Shown in pieces: positions 53,984 through 62,034 of a stretch of DNA of 62,034 nucleotides. The position numbers and the translations under genes are program-made. Numbering within the stretch: the first letter of the stretch is position 1; each line of letters starts with the position of its first letter. The notes under the pieces were generated by a model, which was not told the origin of the DNA, ran no database searches, and saw only the letters and a list, made by a program, of their open reading frames with translations. The stretch is from Synergistaceae bacterium (GTDB taxonomy: Bacteria; Synergistota; Synergistia; Synergistales; Aminobacteriaceae). The DNA is taken from NCBI GenBank assembly GCA_031272035.1, contig JAISUO010000032.1, forward strand, positions 1 to 62,034. The letters are read 5' to 3'.

Positions 53984-55099
53984 TCATTCCGCCGTCCGCT
54001 GGGCGCTTTCCACTCCGCTGATGCGGTCGGAACCCCGCTTGATGTCCAGCTGGACGAGATCTCTGTTCTTCAAAACATCCCACTTCAGGTTCAGCACCAG
54101 AAGGAAAATCGCGGAAAACGCGTCGACCCTCCAGGAACTGCTTTCCTTTTCGAAGGCTCCGTGAATCGTCCGAAGCTGCAGCAGGCCCTTGTCTCCTTCG
54201 TCCAGCTCCGTCAGGAACCGGCGCACCTCGGAGAGGGTATCTATTCCCGCCGCCCGGAAAACCTTGTACAGATATTCGAAGCTCTCCTTCAGATAACCGG
54301 GGGACGGCACGAAGATGGGAAATCCCGCCTTCACCGCGATGGAGCTCCATTTGGTCAAAACGGCGCTTTCCTCGTTGAAAAAGGCGTAAAGCTCGTCCTC
54401 CGTGTAGGTGCGCTCCGCCGACACCGAGGTCCCCGTCCGCGGTTCAGGGGTGGGCGAGACCAGAACAGCCACGTCCTTTACCTCTTCCCACAGGGACAGA
54501 AAACCCTCGTCGGCCTCCTCCAGAAGCGCCGCCAGACGCACCAGCCTGCGCTTCAGCTTCTTCTCCGAAATGGAGTCCACGTTCATGGACACCCGAGGCG
54601 AGATCGTCGCCCAGGCCTCCTGCAGCACCGTGCGCAGCTCCAGACGGAAGGAAAGCCCTCTGTACTTGCGCCACTCCCGCAGAGAGGACCGGCTTTCGGA
54701 AAGCGTCAGAGTGTAGAGAACGGCGGGATACCCGAACCGGAAGGGATCTTCCAGCCCGCTGGAGGGAACGGAATGCTCCAGGTCCACCTCGAACTCCGAG
54801 CAGACGATTTCCTCCACCTTGCTCACGTCCTCCGGGAAGCGCAGCAGCACCCGCACCGTCACCAGGTCCGATATGGAATCCAGTCCCGAGGAGGCGTCTC
54901 CCTCATAATGGGCATTCAGGGACTTCACCAGTTCGGCGGGAGCCTTGGCCCATCCCTCGATACTGCATACTTCTATATCCTCCCGCTCTACGAGATCCTG
55001 CACCAGATTGCGGATCCGCGAAGAGTATTCTTCGTAGAGCGAAAGCTTTTCCACGTAACTGATGCCAAGCTCGTCAATACGATGTCTGTCCAATCCCAA
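53984..55099 (-). CDS. RelA/SpoT-fold protein with altered catalytic motifs
   Basis: The 371-residue protein has a RelA/SpoT nucleotidyltransferase-like domain at about residues 45-205: SISDLVTVRVLLRFPEDVSKVEEIV (normally DLxGxR), FRFGYPAVLYTL (normally GYxSxH) and FRLELRTVLQEAWATI (normally EIQIRT...HAW). The conserved Glu of ExQxR is Arg here and the His of GYxSxH is missing. So (p)ppGpp synthesis may be lost or altered. A C-terminal helical region of about 160 residues has no match I know. The likely start is TTG 55099 without a strong ribosome site. No HD hydrolase domain is present. Confidence 0.7.
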   Translation of the reverse strand: MGLDRHRIDELGISYVEKLSLYEEYSSRIRNLVQDLVEREDIEVCSIEGWAKAPAELVKSLNAHYEGDASSGLDSISDLVTVRVLLRFPEDVSKVEEIVCSEFEVDLEHSVPSSGLEDPFRFGYPAVLYTLTLSESRSSLREWRKYRGLSFRLELRTVLQEAWATISPRVSMNVDSISEKKLKRRLVRLAALLEEADEGFLSLWEEVKDVAVLVSPTPEPRTGTSVSAERTYTEDELYAFFNEESAVLTKWSSIAVKAGFPIFVPSPGYLKESFEYLYKVFRAAGIDTLSEVRRFLTELDEGDKGLLQLRTIHGAFEKESSSWRVDAFSAIFLLVLNLKWDVLKNRDLVQLDIKRGSDRISGVESAQRTAE

Positions 55100-55251
55100 T
55101 CACCGCCCGAGAATGAAAATCATATGCCCCAAAACGTCGCGAGGATATTATTATAGTGGAGTATACCTTAAGAAGCGCCGCTTGAAAAGGCTCTGCAAAC
55201 GTCAAATTGCGATTCTCGAAAGAATTTCGGCGGCGCTTCGCGGCGCGGGGG

Positions 55252-56046
55252 TCAGAAACCGATGACGGCGCCTCCATCCACGGGCAGAATGACGCCCGTC
55301 ACAAAAGATGCCGCGGGGCTGCTGAGGTAGACCGCCGCGTCTCCGATGTCACTGGGGTCGCCGAACCGGTTCATGGGCGTTCGTCCCAGAATTTTCGCCT
55401 TCCGCGGGGGATCGTCGTTGACGGCCTTATGCATCAGTTCGGAATGGATCCAGCCCGGCGCAATCGCGTTGACCCGAACCCCCTTCTCTCCGAACTCGGC
55501 GGCGAGCACCCGCACCATACCGCCTATGGCGCTTTTCGCCGCCGCGTAGCCCGCAACCTGGGTCAGGCCCATGAAGGTGGCCATGGAGGCGATGAAAAGG
55601 ACGCTGCCGTGGCCGCGCTCCACCATGCCGGGGGCAAAGGCCTTCGTCATGAGAAAGGACCCTTTGAGATGCGTGTTCAGAACCTTCTCGAAATCTTCCA
55701 GAGCCGTGTCGAGGAAAAACTGCTTGTGATGGTTGCCCGCGTTGTTCACCAGAATGGAGACGGGGCCCCACTGCTTCGTCACGCGCTCCGCGAAACTTCC
55801 GCTTTCTCCGGCGCTGGTGACGTCTCCCGTCACATAAGCAGCCGATTTGCCCAGCTCCTCCACGGCTTTTTTCAGCAGTTCCTCCCGACGGCCGGAAATG
55901 ACCACCTTAGCACCGGCCTCCGTCATGGACTTCGCGATGCCGAACCCAATGCCCGTGGCGCCTCCCGTCACAAGCGCGACCTCACCCTCCAGAGAAAAAC
56001 GACTCGCAAAACCGCCCTCGCCCGCAACACTTCCACCGTTCACCAT
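55252..56046 (-). CDS. SDR-family dehydrogenase
   Basis: The 264-residue short-chain dehydrogenase has TGGATGIGFGIAK, NNAGNH, and the catalytic YAAAKSAIGGMV with Tyr-Lys. PGWIHSELMHKAV and the C-terminal ILPVDGGAVIGF are typical of gluconate 5-dehydrogenase-like members. ATG 56046 is preferred after AAGGAGGGGCAG; the frame opens at 56103. It is in the same direction as pepT, 68 bases downstream of its stop. Confidence 0.83.
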   Translation of the reverse strand: MVNGGSVAGEGGFASRFSLEGEVALVTGGATGIGFGIAKSMTEAGAKVVISGRREELLKKAVEELGKSAAYVTGDVTSAGESGSFAERVTKQWGPVSILVNNAGNHHKQFFLDTALEDFEKVLNTHLKGSFLMTKAFAPGMVERGHGSVLFIASMATFMGLTQVAGYAAAKSAIGGMVRVLAAEFGEKGVRVNAIAPGWIHSELMHKAVNDDPPRKAKILGRTPMNRFGDPSDIGDAAVYLSSPAASFVTGVILPVDGGAVIGF

Positions 56047-56114
56047 TTCTGCCCCTCCTTTATTAAAGCTCAGAGGGACGGAGCCCGCCCCGCCCCTCTG
56101 CAATTCCTCCGAAA

Positions 56115-57362
56115 TCAGGCCGCTTTTTTCACGTACAGCTCCAGAATCTTCAGCACCAGCTCCGTGCCCTTCTCCAGAGAGGGGACGGGGATGAACTCGA
56201 AGCGTCCGTGGTAGTTGTGCCCCCCGGTGAAGAGGTTCGGGGTGATCAGGCCGCGCCAGGAGAGCGCCGCTCCGTCGGTGCCGCCCCGCATGGGGACGAT
56301 GAAGGGTTCGATACCCAGCTCACGCATGGCCGCAAGGGCCGTCTCGACGATGTGCTCGTGCCCCTTCACCTTATCGGCCATGTTCCGGTACTGGTCCCGC
56401 AGAGAGAGCGTAAACCGGTCTCCGCCGTATTTGTCCTTCATCCAGTTCACGGCCTTCTCCATGAATTGCTTCCGCGCCTCGAAGCGGGGCGTGTCGTGGT
56501 CACGGATGAGAAACTTCAGCGTCGCCGCCTCGGTGGTTCCCTGAAAGCTGAGGCAGTGATAGTATCCCTCGTAGCCCTCCGTATGCTCAGGGGTCTCCGC
56601 GGGGGGGAAGAGGGCGCAGAACTCCCGCCCCATGGTGACGGCGTTCAGCATCAGCCCCTTGGACTTGCCGGGATGTACCGCCCGACCCTTTATGGTCACG
56701 GTGGCGTTGGCGGCGTTGAAGTTCTCCCAGCAGGCCTCCCCCACCGCTCCGCCGTCCAGCGTGTAGGCAAAGTCCGCCCCGAATTTTTCGATGTCCAGCA
56801 GTTTCGCCAGGTGCCCCACTTCCTCGTCCGGGGTGAAGGCGAGCTTCACGTCCCCGTGTTCGATCTCCGGGTGCTGCAGCAGCCAGTCCACCGCGCCGAC
56901 AATCTCCGCCACTCCCGCCTTGTTGTCCGCTCCCAGCAGGGTGGTCCCGTCCGTCACGACGATGTCCTGTCCCTTATAATCTTCGAGATACGGAAAATCC
57001 CCGGGAGAAAGAACGACGTTCTCCTTTTCGCTGAGGACGATGTCGCCGCCCTGATAGTTTTTCACCACCCGGGGCTTCACGTCTTTGCCCGTCACCTCGG
57101 TGGCCGTGTCCAGGTGGGCCACGAAACCCACTGCCGGAACCTTCTTTTTCTTCGCGGCGTCCGCCACGTTGGAGGGCAGAGTCGCCGTGACGTAGGCGTG
57201 TTCCGTCACCTCCACATCCTTCAGTCCCAGAGCCTTCAGCTCTTCACCCAGCGCCTTCGCCAGGACCAGCTGTCCCGGCGAGCTGGGCACCGTCGAGGCC
57301 CCGTCCACGGACTGCGTATCATAAGTTACATACTTCAAAAAACGTTCCAGCGTCGAATACAT
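56115..57362 (-). CDS. pepT: Peptidase T (tripeptide aminopeptidase)
   Basis: The 415-residue M20B metallopeptidase releases the N-terminal residue of tripeptides. Metal and catalytic regions are VGFVAHLDTATEV, DGTTLLGADNKAGVAEI, FTPDEEVGHLA and MRGGTDGAALSW. The C-terminal PNLFTGGHNYHGRFEF is characteristic of PepT. It fits a peptide-fermenting life style. Confidence 0.93.
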   Translation of the reverse strand: MYSTLERFLKYVTYDTQSVDGASTVPSSPGQLVLAKALGEELKALGLKDVEVTEHAYVTATLPSNVADAAKKKKVPAVGFVAHLDTATEVTGKDVKPRVVKNYQGGDIVLSEKENVVLSPGDFPYLEDYKGQDIVVTDGTTLLGADNKAGVAEIVGAVDWLLQHPEIEHGDVKLAFTPDEEVGHLAKLLDIEKFGADFAYTLDGGAVGEACWENFNAANATVTIKGRAVHPGKSKGLMLNAVTMGREFCALFPPAETPEHTEGYEGYYHCLSFQGTTEAATLKFLIRDHDTPRFEARKQFMEKAVNWMKDKYGGDRFTLSLRDQYRNMADKVKGHEHIVETALAAMRELGIEPFIVPMRGGTDGAALSWRGLITPNLFTGGHNYHGRFEFIPVPSLEKGTELVLKILELYVKKAA

Positions 57363-57416
57363 CGTGAACTGTCCCCTTCCGTTTTCTGCGGTGATGATTT
57401 GTACCTGCGTCCTATT

Positions 57417-60400
57417 TTACCGCTTCTGCTCCGCCGCAGATTCAGGATTATAACCCTTTTTATCGTCGGCCTCATCGTCCATGTCAAAACCACCTTCGAG
57501 CAGGAACTTACGCAGAAACCCATCCAGCAGATTATTCACCTTGAACACTGAAATCGTGATGCCTTGCTGCTTCTCAAAGAAAGCACGAGCCTTTGCCTTA
57601 TCCACTGTGCCTTTCAGGGTGTCAAAGCGTCCATATTCATTGATGTTGGCCTCAGTCAGCTTCAAGTCCATCAAGCTGCGGAGTTTCATCTCATCCAAAC
57701 CGAGCGCGACGGCCATACGGTGAATCTGGTCAGCCTTTGCCCGTGCCTGATATTCTGTGATGTAGTCGCGCAGCGTCCTGCCTTCTTCTACCACCACATC
57801 GCCGCGCTCAATATCACGCAGGAAGATTCCCGCGTATTTCTGTTCCTCCTGGGTCAGGGTAGCAAAGGTCTTGTGCAGGTTACTCTTTACCTGCTCAACT
57901 TCTTCTCCTGTTTGCAGGGCTTTCAGATACCTGACGAAGCGCGAGTTCATGTAATCAGCATCAATCTTGCCTGTGTCAATTTCGGTTAGATGACCATCTA
58001 TGTCATAGGGGACTTCCTCGCCTCCGCCGCCATCGCCGCCTCCGCCAAACAGCTCCTTGTAACGCAGCGCAAGCACGAGGTAGTCGTTTTCATCAAAGGC
58101 AGTCACAATAATGGTTTTCCTCGCGCCTGGCTTGTCCTGAAAAACATACTCCCGCTTGTCCCAAACGAAACCCTGAATCTTTGCGGCTTCGAGAACATCA
58201 TTGAAGTCACGGAACAGCGAGGCGAACTTGCCGCAGGCCGTCCTGTCATCCGGATTCTTCGTGAAGTCCGGCGCTCCTGCGTCGGCAAACACTTTACGGA
58301 TGAGGTCGTACAGCTCATTCATAGCTTTGAGGTTCTCCTGAAGACGCTGTACGAAAAGACCGATGGGCTTATCGCCGGAATAAAGCTTCACGGCTTCCTC
58401 AATGTTCTTCTCCATCGTGTGCGGTTTGCGGTAATAGCGGATTGTGCCGAATGGTTTCTCGTGCCCGAATAAGCGATTTGTGCGAGAGAAGGCCTGGATG
58501 ATGTTCTGGTATTCGAGCAGCTTGTCCATGTAGAGCGTGTTAATCCATTTGGAATCGAAGCCCGTGAGCATCTGGTCTACGACGATGAGCAGGTCGAGCT
58601 GCTTTTCCGGCTCTGTCTCAATGCGTTTGTACGGTTCCTTATGGGCAAGGCGCGCAGCGATGTCCTTCTTAAACCTGGCATGGGCGCCAAGTTCGAATGT
58701 CTGGTTGTAACGAGCGTTGTAGTCGGTGATGATTTCAACCAGTCCAGCCTCTTTGGACGCTGTCGCTGCGCCTTCGCCGTTGTCGATGTTCGGGTCAAAG
58801 AGAGCTGTGATTTTCAGAGCCGGATTCTTCTCTTTGATGAGTCGATAGTAGGCAATCGCCTCCGGGATGCTGCTCGTTGCAAACAGCGCGTGAAATTTTC
58901 CGGCATGGGAGAGGGTCATCCAGTTATTCAGGATATCGGCCGCCACCTGTTCCCTGTGCTCGTCGCGCCTGTATTGGTTCTTGGGCAGGAAGTCCTCAAC
59001 GCCCCTGACATACCTGCCCGCGCCATCGATCTTTCCCGCCATATCCGCCGTGTTTATCCAGTAGTAATAGATTTGGCTCTTTTGCGGGTCGGCAATGGCC
59101 TCGGCCTCGTCCGCCGCCTTAGCTTCATCAAGCGCAACGACCCTGCGCACGTCCTTGTCCTTGTAAGTCAACACTTTGTAGGGATCGAAGCCAAGCACGT
59201 TCCTGTCACGGATACCGTCAGCGATGGAGTAGCGGTGCAGTTCGTTCCCAAAGACATCTGCGGTTGTGCTGCCTTTGATTTTGTTCTCCATGTGGACAGG
59301 CGTTCCAGTGAAACCGAAGAAGATTGCATCTGAGAAGGTGTTCTTCACGTCAAGCAGCATCTCTCCGAAGGTGGAGCGGTGGCATTCGTCTACAATGAAG
59401 ACGATGCGCTTGGCGGTCATCTTCCTGATGTCAGCGGCATTCATGCTGCTTGCCTCCTTGATGTTGCTCATCTTCTGGATGGAAGTCACGATGAGCGTGT
59501 CGGCGGGGTCGTTCGATTTCAGCCTGGCAATAAGGGCGTGGGTGTTTTCCGTGGCCTGCACGTCGTCGTTGTCCTCGGCAAAACCCCTGTACTCTTTGAG
59601 TGACTGTGTACCAAGCTCGATGCGGTCAATCAGGAAGACAACCTTGTCCGCGTCTTTTGAATTGGCGATAAGCTGCGCACTTTTGAAGCTGGTCATAGTT
59701 TTTCCGGAGCCGGTGGTGTGCCAGACATACCCGCCGCGCTGGTTCCCTTCTCCCCATTTGGTCTTGGCCACGCGGTCGGAGATTGCGCTTGCTGCATAGT
59801 ATTGATAGCTGCGCATGACTTTCAGGACGCCGTCCGTGTCGTCCGGTACGGTGTAAAAGCCGATGAGCTGGTGTGCCATTGGTATTGAAAGCAGCTTCTC
59901 GGCGATTTCCTTCCAGTCGTTGACGGGTTCGTTATTGGAGTTCGCCCAATGGAAGTAGAAATCCGGATTGAATACACCGTCCTCGCCGGGGTTGGCGAAG
60001 TAAAGCGTTTCCGCTGGTTCTATCGCCACGAATATCTGCACCAGCGAGAACAGGCCGCTGAAAATCCCCTCACGGGAGTACTTCTCAATCTGGTTGGCGG
60101 CCTGTGTAACGGATACACCGCTCTTTTTCAGCTCTATGTGAATGACGGGCATACCGTTGATGAGCAGCATCAGGTCGCCTCGGCGGTCGTTGAGGATGCC
60201 GCGCGTGGGGAATTTGGGCTGCTGCGCTATCTGGTAACGGCTCTGGCCGGCGGCAATCTCCTGGCGGTCGTAGATTTTCAGGCTGATTTCCTTGCCGAGA
60301 TGCGCTGCGTCGTTCGGGTTGTCGCGCTTGACAGAGACCGTCTTTCCGTTGATGAATCCATTCAGTTTGAGTGGTGTTTTGAGTACGTTTATCTGTTCGA

Positions 60401-60605
60401 TAATCTGCTGCATCTCGCCGCTGGTGAGGGGGCAGTTGTTCAGGCGGTCGATGTCGCGATTGTTGTCATAAAGGATGTTCGCCCAGTTCTGGATAAGCTC
60501 AGCCTCGGTGGGGTTCCTGATGACCTCCTCCCAACCGTAGGTTGACAGCACTTTGATGAGGGCTTCTTCGAACTCGGATTCTTTGTTGAACACCATGTTA
60601 CTCAT
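57417..60605 (-). CDS. hsdR: Type I restriction enzyme R subunit (HsdR)
   Basis: The 1062-residue motor-nuclease has an N-terminal PD-(D/E)xK site (D144, E158-L-K160 in MPVIHIELKK), Walker A HTTGSGKT (296-303), DECH (406-409) and QAFSRTNR as motif VI. A helical C-terminal region that binds the methylase follows. ATG 60605 follows AGAAGGACAACG. Codon and base use look more AT-rich than in neighbours, which suggests horizontal gain. HsdM and HsdS are not found upstream or downstream, so the unit is incomplete here. Confidence 0.9.
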   Translation of the reverse strand: MSNMVFNKESEFEEALIKVLSTYGWEEVIRNPTEAELIQNWANILYDNNRDIDRLNNCPLTSGEMQQIIEQINVLKTPLKLNGFINGKTVSVKRDNPNDAAHLGKEISLKIYDRQEIAAGQSRYQIAQQPKFPTRGILNDRRGDLMLLINGMPVIHIELKKSGVSVTQAANQIEKYSREGIFSGLFSLVQIFVAIEPAETLYFANPGEDGVFNPDFYFHWANSNNEPVNDWKEIAEKLLSIPMAHQLIGFYTVPDDTDGVLKVMRSYQYYAASAISDRVAKTKWGEGNQRGGYVWHTTGSGKTMTSFKSAQLIANSKDADKVVFLIDRIELGTQSLKEYRGFAEDNDDVQATENTHALIARLKSNDPADTLIVTSIQKMSNIKEASSMNAADIRKMTAKRIVFIVDECHRSTFGEMLLDVKNTFSDAIFFGFTGTPVHMENKIKGSTTADVFGNELHRYSIADGIRDRNVLGFDPYKVLTYKDKDVRRVVALDEAKAADEAEAIADPQKSQIYYYWINTADMAGKIDGAGRYVRGVEDFLPKNQYRRDEHREQVAADILNNWMTLSHAGKFHALFATSSIPEAIAYYRLIKEKNPALKITALFDPNIDNGEGAATASKEAGLVEIITDYNARYNQTFELGAHARFKKDIAARLAHKEPYKRIETEPEKQLDLLIVVDQMLTGFDSKWINTLYMDKLLEYQNIIQAFSRTNRLFGHEKPFGTIRYYRKPHTMEKNIEEAVKLYSGDKPIGLFVQRLQENLKAMNELYDLIRKVFADAGAPDFTKNPDDRTACGKFASLFRDFNDVLEAAKIQGFVWDKREYVFQDKPGARKTIIVTAFDENDYLVLALRYKELFGGGGDGGGGEEVPYDIDGHLTEIDTGKIDADYMNSRFVRYLKALQTGEEVEQVKSNLHKTFATLTQEEQKYAGIFLRDIERGDVVVEEGRTLRDYITEYQARAKADQIHRMAVALGLDEMKLRSLMDLKLTEANINEYGRFDTLKGTVDKAKARAFFEKQQGITISVFKVNNLLDGFLRKFLLEGGFDMDDEADDKKGYNPESAAEQKR

Positions 60606-60790
60606 CGTCGTTGTCCTTCTCTTCTGCAAAGATGTTCCCAAGCGTCAGTTTTTTGGCGCGAAGTCACGTTATTCATCTTCGTCGCCTTTTGGCTCATAGA
60701 AATATTCAATATTATGGGCGCGAAGAAGAGAAAGGGAACGTGTCCATGCTCGCCGGCTGTGGAGAACGCCGACACACCTGATCCGGAAGC
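60602..60790 (-). pseudogene. Short coding remnants upstream of hsdR
   Basis: Two open stretches end just before hsdR. One reads RRAWTRSLSLLRAHNIEYFYE and stops at 60669. The other reads LRAKKLTLGNIFAEEKDND and stops at 60601, four bases into hsdR. Both begin with CTTCGCGCC, a nine-base direct repeat. The second stop overlaps hsdR as in an operon. They may be tails of lost hsdM/hsdS-type genes, but no family can be named. Confidence 0.35.
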
Positions 60791-60820
60791 GGACAAAATA
60801 TCCGCCTCCGGACTTTTATT
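60782..60820 (+). terminator. Terminator-like hairpin between hsdR locus and ilvE
   Basis: TCCGGAAGCGGA (60782-60793) pairs with TCCGCCTCCGGA (60801-60812), one mismatch, followed by CTTTTATTTA on the + strand. Both neighbours are on the minus strand, so the T-run is on the wrong side for ilvE. Confidence 0.45.
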
Positions 60821-60834
60821 TATATTGCCGTCTG

Positions 60835-61908
60835 CTATTTCACTTCATAAACCCAGCCGAATTTATCCGGCAGGACGCAGGTTTGGATGCCCGTCAGTTC
60901 ATCGTAGATTTTTTGCGTCGTCGCGCCGATCTTTCCGTCGTTGAAGCGCATGACGACGTCGCCCCATTTCAGTTCGCCTATAGGAGAGATGACCGCTGCC
61001 GTTCCGGCGGCGAAAGCCTCTTGAGCGCGTCCGGCTTTATATGCGTCATACAGCTCCTGAATCGATATCCTGCGCTCGGAAGCGGGCTTTCCCCAGCTTT
61101 TGACCAATTCGATGACGGATTTTCGGGTAATGCCGGGCAGGATGCTGCCGTTCAGTTCAGGCGTCACGACCTCGCCGTCGATGACAAAAAAGATGTTCAT
61201 TCCTCCGACTTCCTCAATGTACTTACGCTCGACGCCGTCAAGCCATAAAACCTGCGAGTATCCGGCCGCTTCAGCTTCCTCCTGGGATTTGATGGACGCC
61301 GCGTAATTGCCGGCGCACTTGGCGAACCCCGTGCCGCCCCGCACCGCGCGAACGTATTTGTCTTCGACGTATATTTTGACAGGCGCGAGTCCCCCGGAGA
61401 AATACGACCCCACAGGAGAAAGAATCGTCGCAAACACGAAGGTTTTGGAGGGATGCACCCCCAGGAACGGCTCGTCTGCGTAGATGAACGGACGTATGTA
61501 CAATGACGTGCCGGGGTCGGATGGGATCCAGGCGCTTTCGATCCGGACAAGTTTGCTTATCGCCGACAGGAACTCCTTTTCATCTATTTTCGCGATGCAC
61601 ATGCGGTCGCAGCTGTTGTTCATGCGCGCCATATTTTGGTCGGGACGGAACATCACCACGCGCCCGTCTTTTGTCTTGTACGCTTTCAGCCCTTCGAAAA
61701 TCAACTGCCCGTAGTGCAGGCAGCACGCCGACGGTTCAAGCGTGATCGGGCCGTAGGGCACGATCCGGGCGTCATACCAGCCGCGGCTTTTGTCGTAATT
61801 GATCAAAAGCATATGATCCGTGAACACAGTTCCAAAATGGACTTTTGACAGTTCCTGACCGGTCAGAGGCTTCCTGGGGCTTGACGTCTTTTCCACACGT
61901 ATTTCCAT
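60835..61908 (-). CDS. ilvE: Branched-chain amino acid aminotransferase
   Basis: The 357-residue fold-type IV PLP enzyme interconverts Leu, Ile, Val and their keto acids. Visible: FEGLKAYKTKDGRVVMFRPDQNM, GTGFAKCAGNYAASI with the PLP Lys-type segment nearby (QVLWLDG, EVGGMNIFFV), and LPGITRKSVIEL. The N-terminal VHFGTVFTDHMLLINYD is characteristic of the type II bacterial/eukaryotic form. GGAATGAATAAAA precedes the ATG. The gene is probably alone. Confidence 0.93.
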   Translation of the reverse strand: MEIRVEKTSSPRKPLTGQELSKVHFGTVFTDHMLLINYDKSRGWYDARIVPYGPITLEPSACCLHYGQLIFEGLKAYKTKDGRVVMFRPDQNMARMNNSCDRMCIAKIDEKEFLSAISKLVRIESAWIPSDPGTSLYIRPFIYADEPFLGVHPSKTFVFATILSPVGSYFSGGLAPVKIYVEDKYVRAVRGGTGFAKCAGNYAASIKSQEEAEAAGYSQVLWLDGVERKYIEEVGGMNIFFVIDGEVVTPELNGSILPGITRKSVIELVKSWGKPASERRISIQELYDAYKAGRAQEAFAAGTAAVISPIGELKWGDVVMRFNDGKIGATTQKIYDELTGIQTCVLPDKFGWVYEVK

Positions 61909-61946
61909 TTTTATTCATTCCTTTTATGGTCATGTAATTTCATATA

Positions 61947-61966
61947 TTCTACATCTTTTTGTAGAA
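61947..61966. promoter_or_regulatory. Inverted repeat upstream of ilvE
   Basis: TTCTACA (61947-61953) and TGTAGAA (61960-61966) form a seven-base-arm inverted repeat with six bases between. It lies about 40 bases before the ilvE start codon, inside the expected promoter. It may be an operator or a small hairpin in the leader. The remaining end of the window, 61967-62034, shows nothing else. Confidence 0.4.
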
Positions 61967-62034
61967 ATTTTGGTTGTCGGCGGTCGTGAAATCAGCACTC
62001 CTCTAAACCTCGCGAGAAAGACTCGTTTGCATAG

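Noticed and set aside
60714-60944. A 76-codon + strand frame beginning MGAKKRKGTC
   Set aside because: It runs through the terminator-like hairpin and antisense into ilvE; no conserved domain.
61909-62034. A T-box leader before ilvE
   Set aside because: No T-box sequence (TGGNACCGCG) and no specifier stem are visible; only a short inverted repeat.

Overview
The window comes from a bacterium of the phylum Synergistota, most likely an anaerobic amino-acid or peptide fermenter. The best evidence is a secreted protein ending in the Synergist-CTERM sorting signal (GGGGGC-D-A-G, hydrophobic stretch, KRR tail; end of the gene at 396-2000). A complete V-type ATPase operon, a DUF3798 substrate-binding-like protein, Kdo transferase (outer membrane), a type IV pilus assembly operon and a selenocysteine tRNA all fit. 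Overall base composition is GC-rich, with AT-rich promoters between genes.

Layout. 0-8 kb: Synergist-CTERM protein, a cysteine-synthase-like PLP enzyme, a DUF3798 lipobox-free secreted protein, Kdo transferase, a membrane protein with a degenerate J-domain, and a thioredoxin-fold redoxin. 8-12 kb: a sugar or polyol oxidation cluster (two zinc alcohol dehydrogenases, a 3-hydroxyacyl-CoA-dehydrogenase-type enzyme, a TIM-barrel isomerase). 12-16.3 kb: tRNA-Sec, a ferredoxin, a CAU-anticodon tRNA, and an accessory island with three toxin-antitoxin modules (YafQ-type, HicAB, TacAT), a small structured RNA or peptide element and an orphan membrane protein. 16.5-22.9 kb: amidohydrolase, ketopantoate-reductase-like enzyme, a GNAT-flavodoxin-ferredoxin fusion, ribokinase, an archaeal-type ornithine-cyclodeaminase-like protein and a low-complexity secreted protein.

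23-30.7 kb: a minus-strand run for S-adenosylmethionine by-product recycling (mtnA, ahcY, mtaD) followed upstream by xseA, nusB, an AmaP-like protein, Asp23, a zinc-ribbon protein and efp. 30.8-39.4 kb: pilMNO, a PilP-like protein and the secretin, then three pilin-like genes and a DinG-type helicase. 39.7-48.9 kb: rpsT and the V-ATPase operon G-I-K-E-C-F-A-B-D. The K subunit keeps the residues that bind Na+ in the Enterococcus enzyme, so the machine is probably sodium-coupled. 49-53.8 kb: cheR and the translation and nucleotide block rpsB-tsf-pyrH-frr, with plsY upstream. 54-62 kb: a RelA/SpoT-fold protein with altered catalytic motifs, an SDR dehydrogenase, peptidase T, an hsdR gene without recognisable hsdM or hsdS beside it, and ilvE.

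Most of the window is ordinary core genome. The parts most worth a second look are the structured element at 14.3-14.5 kb inside the toxin-antitoxin island, the GNAT-flavodoxin-ferredoxin fusion, the degenerate RelA/SpoT and J-domain proteins, and the isolated hsdR. All functional calls rest on reading motifs by eye; no database search was run.
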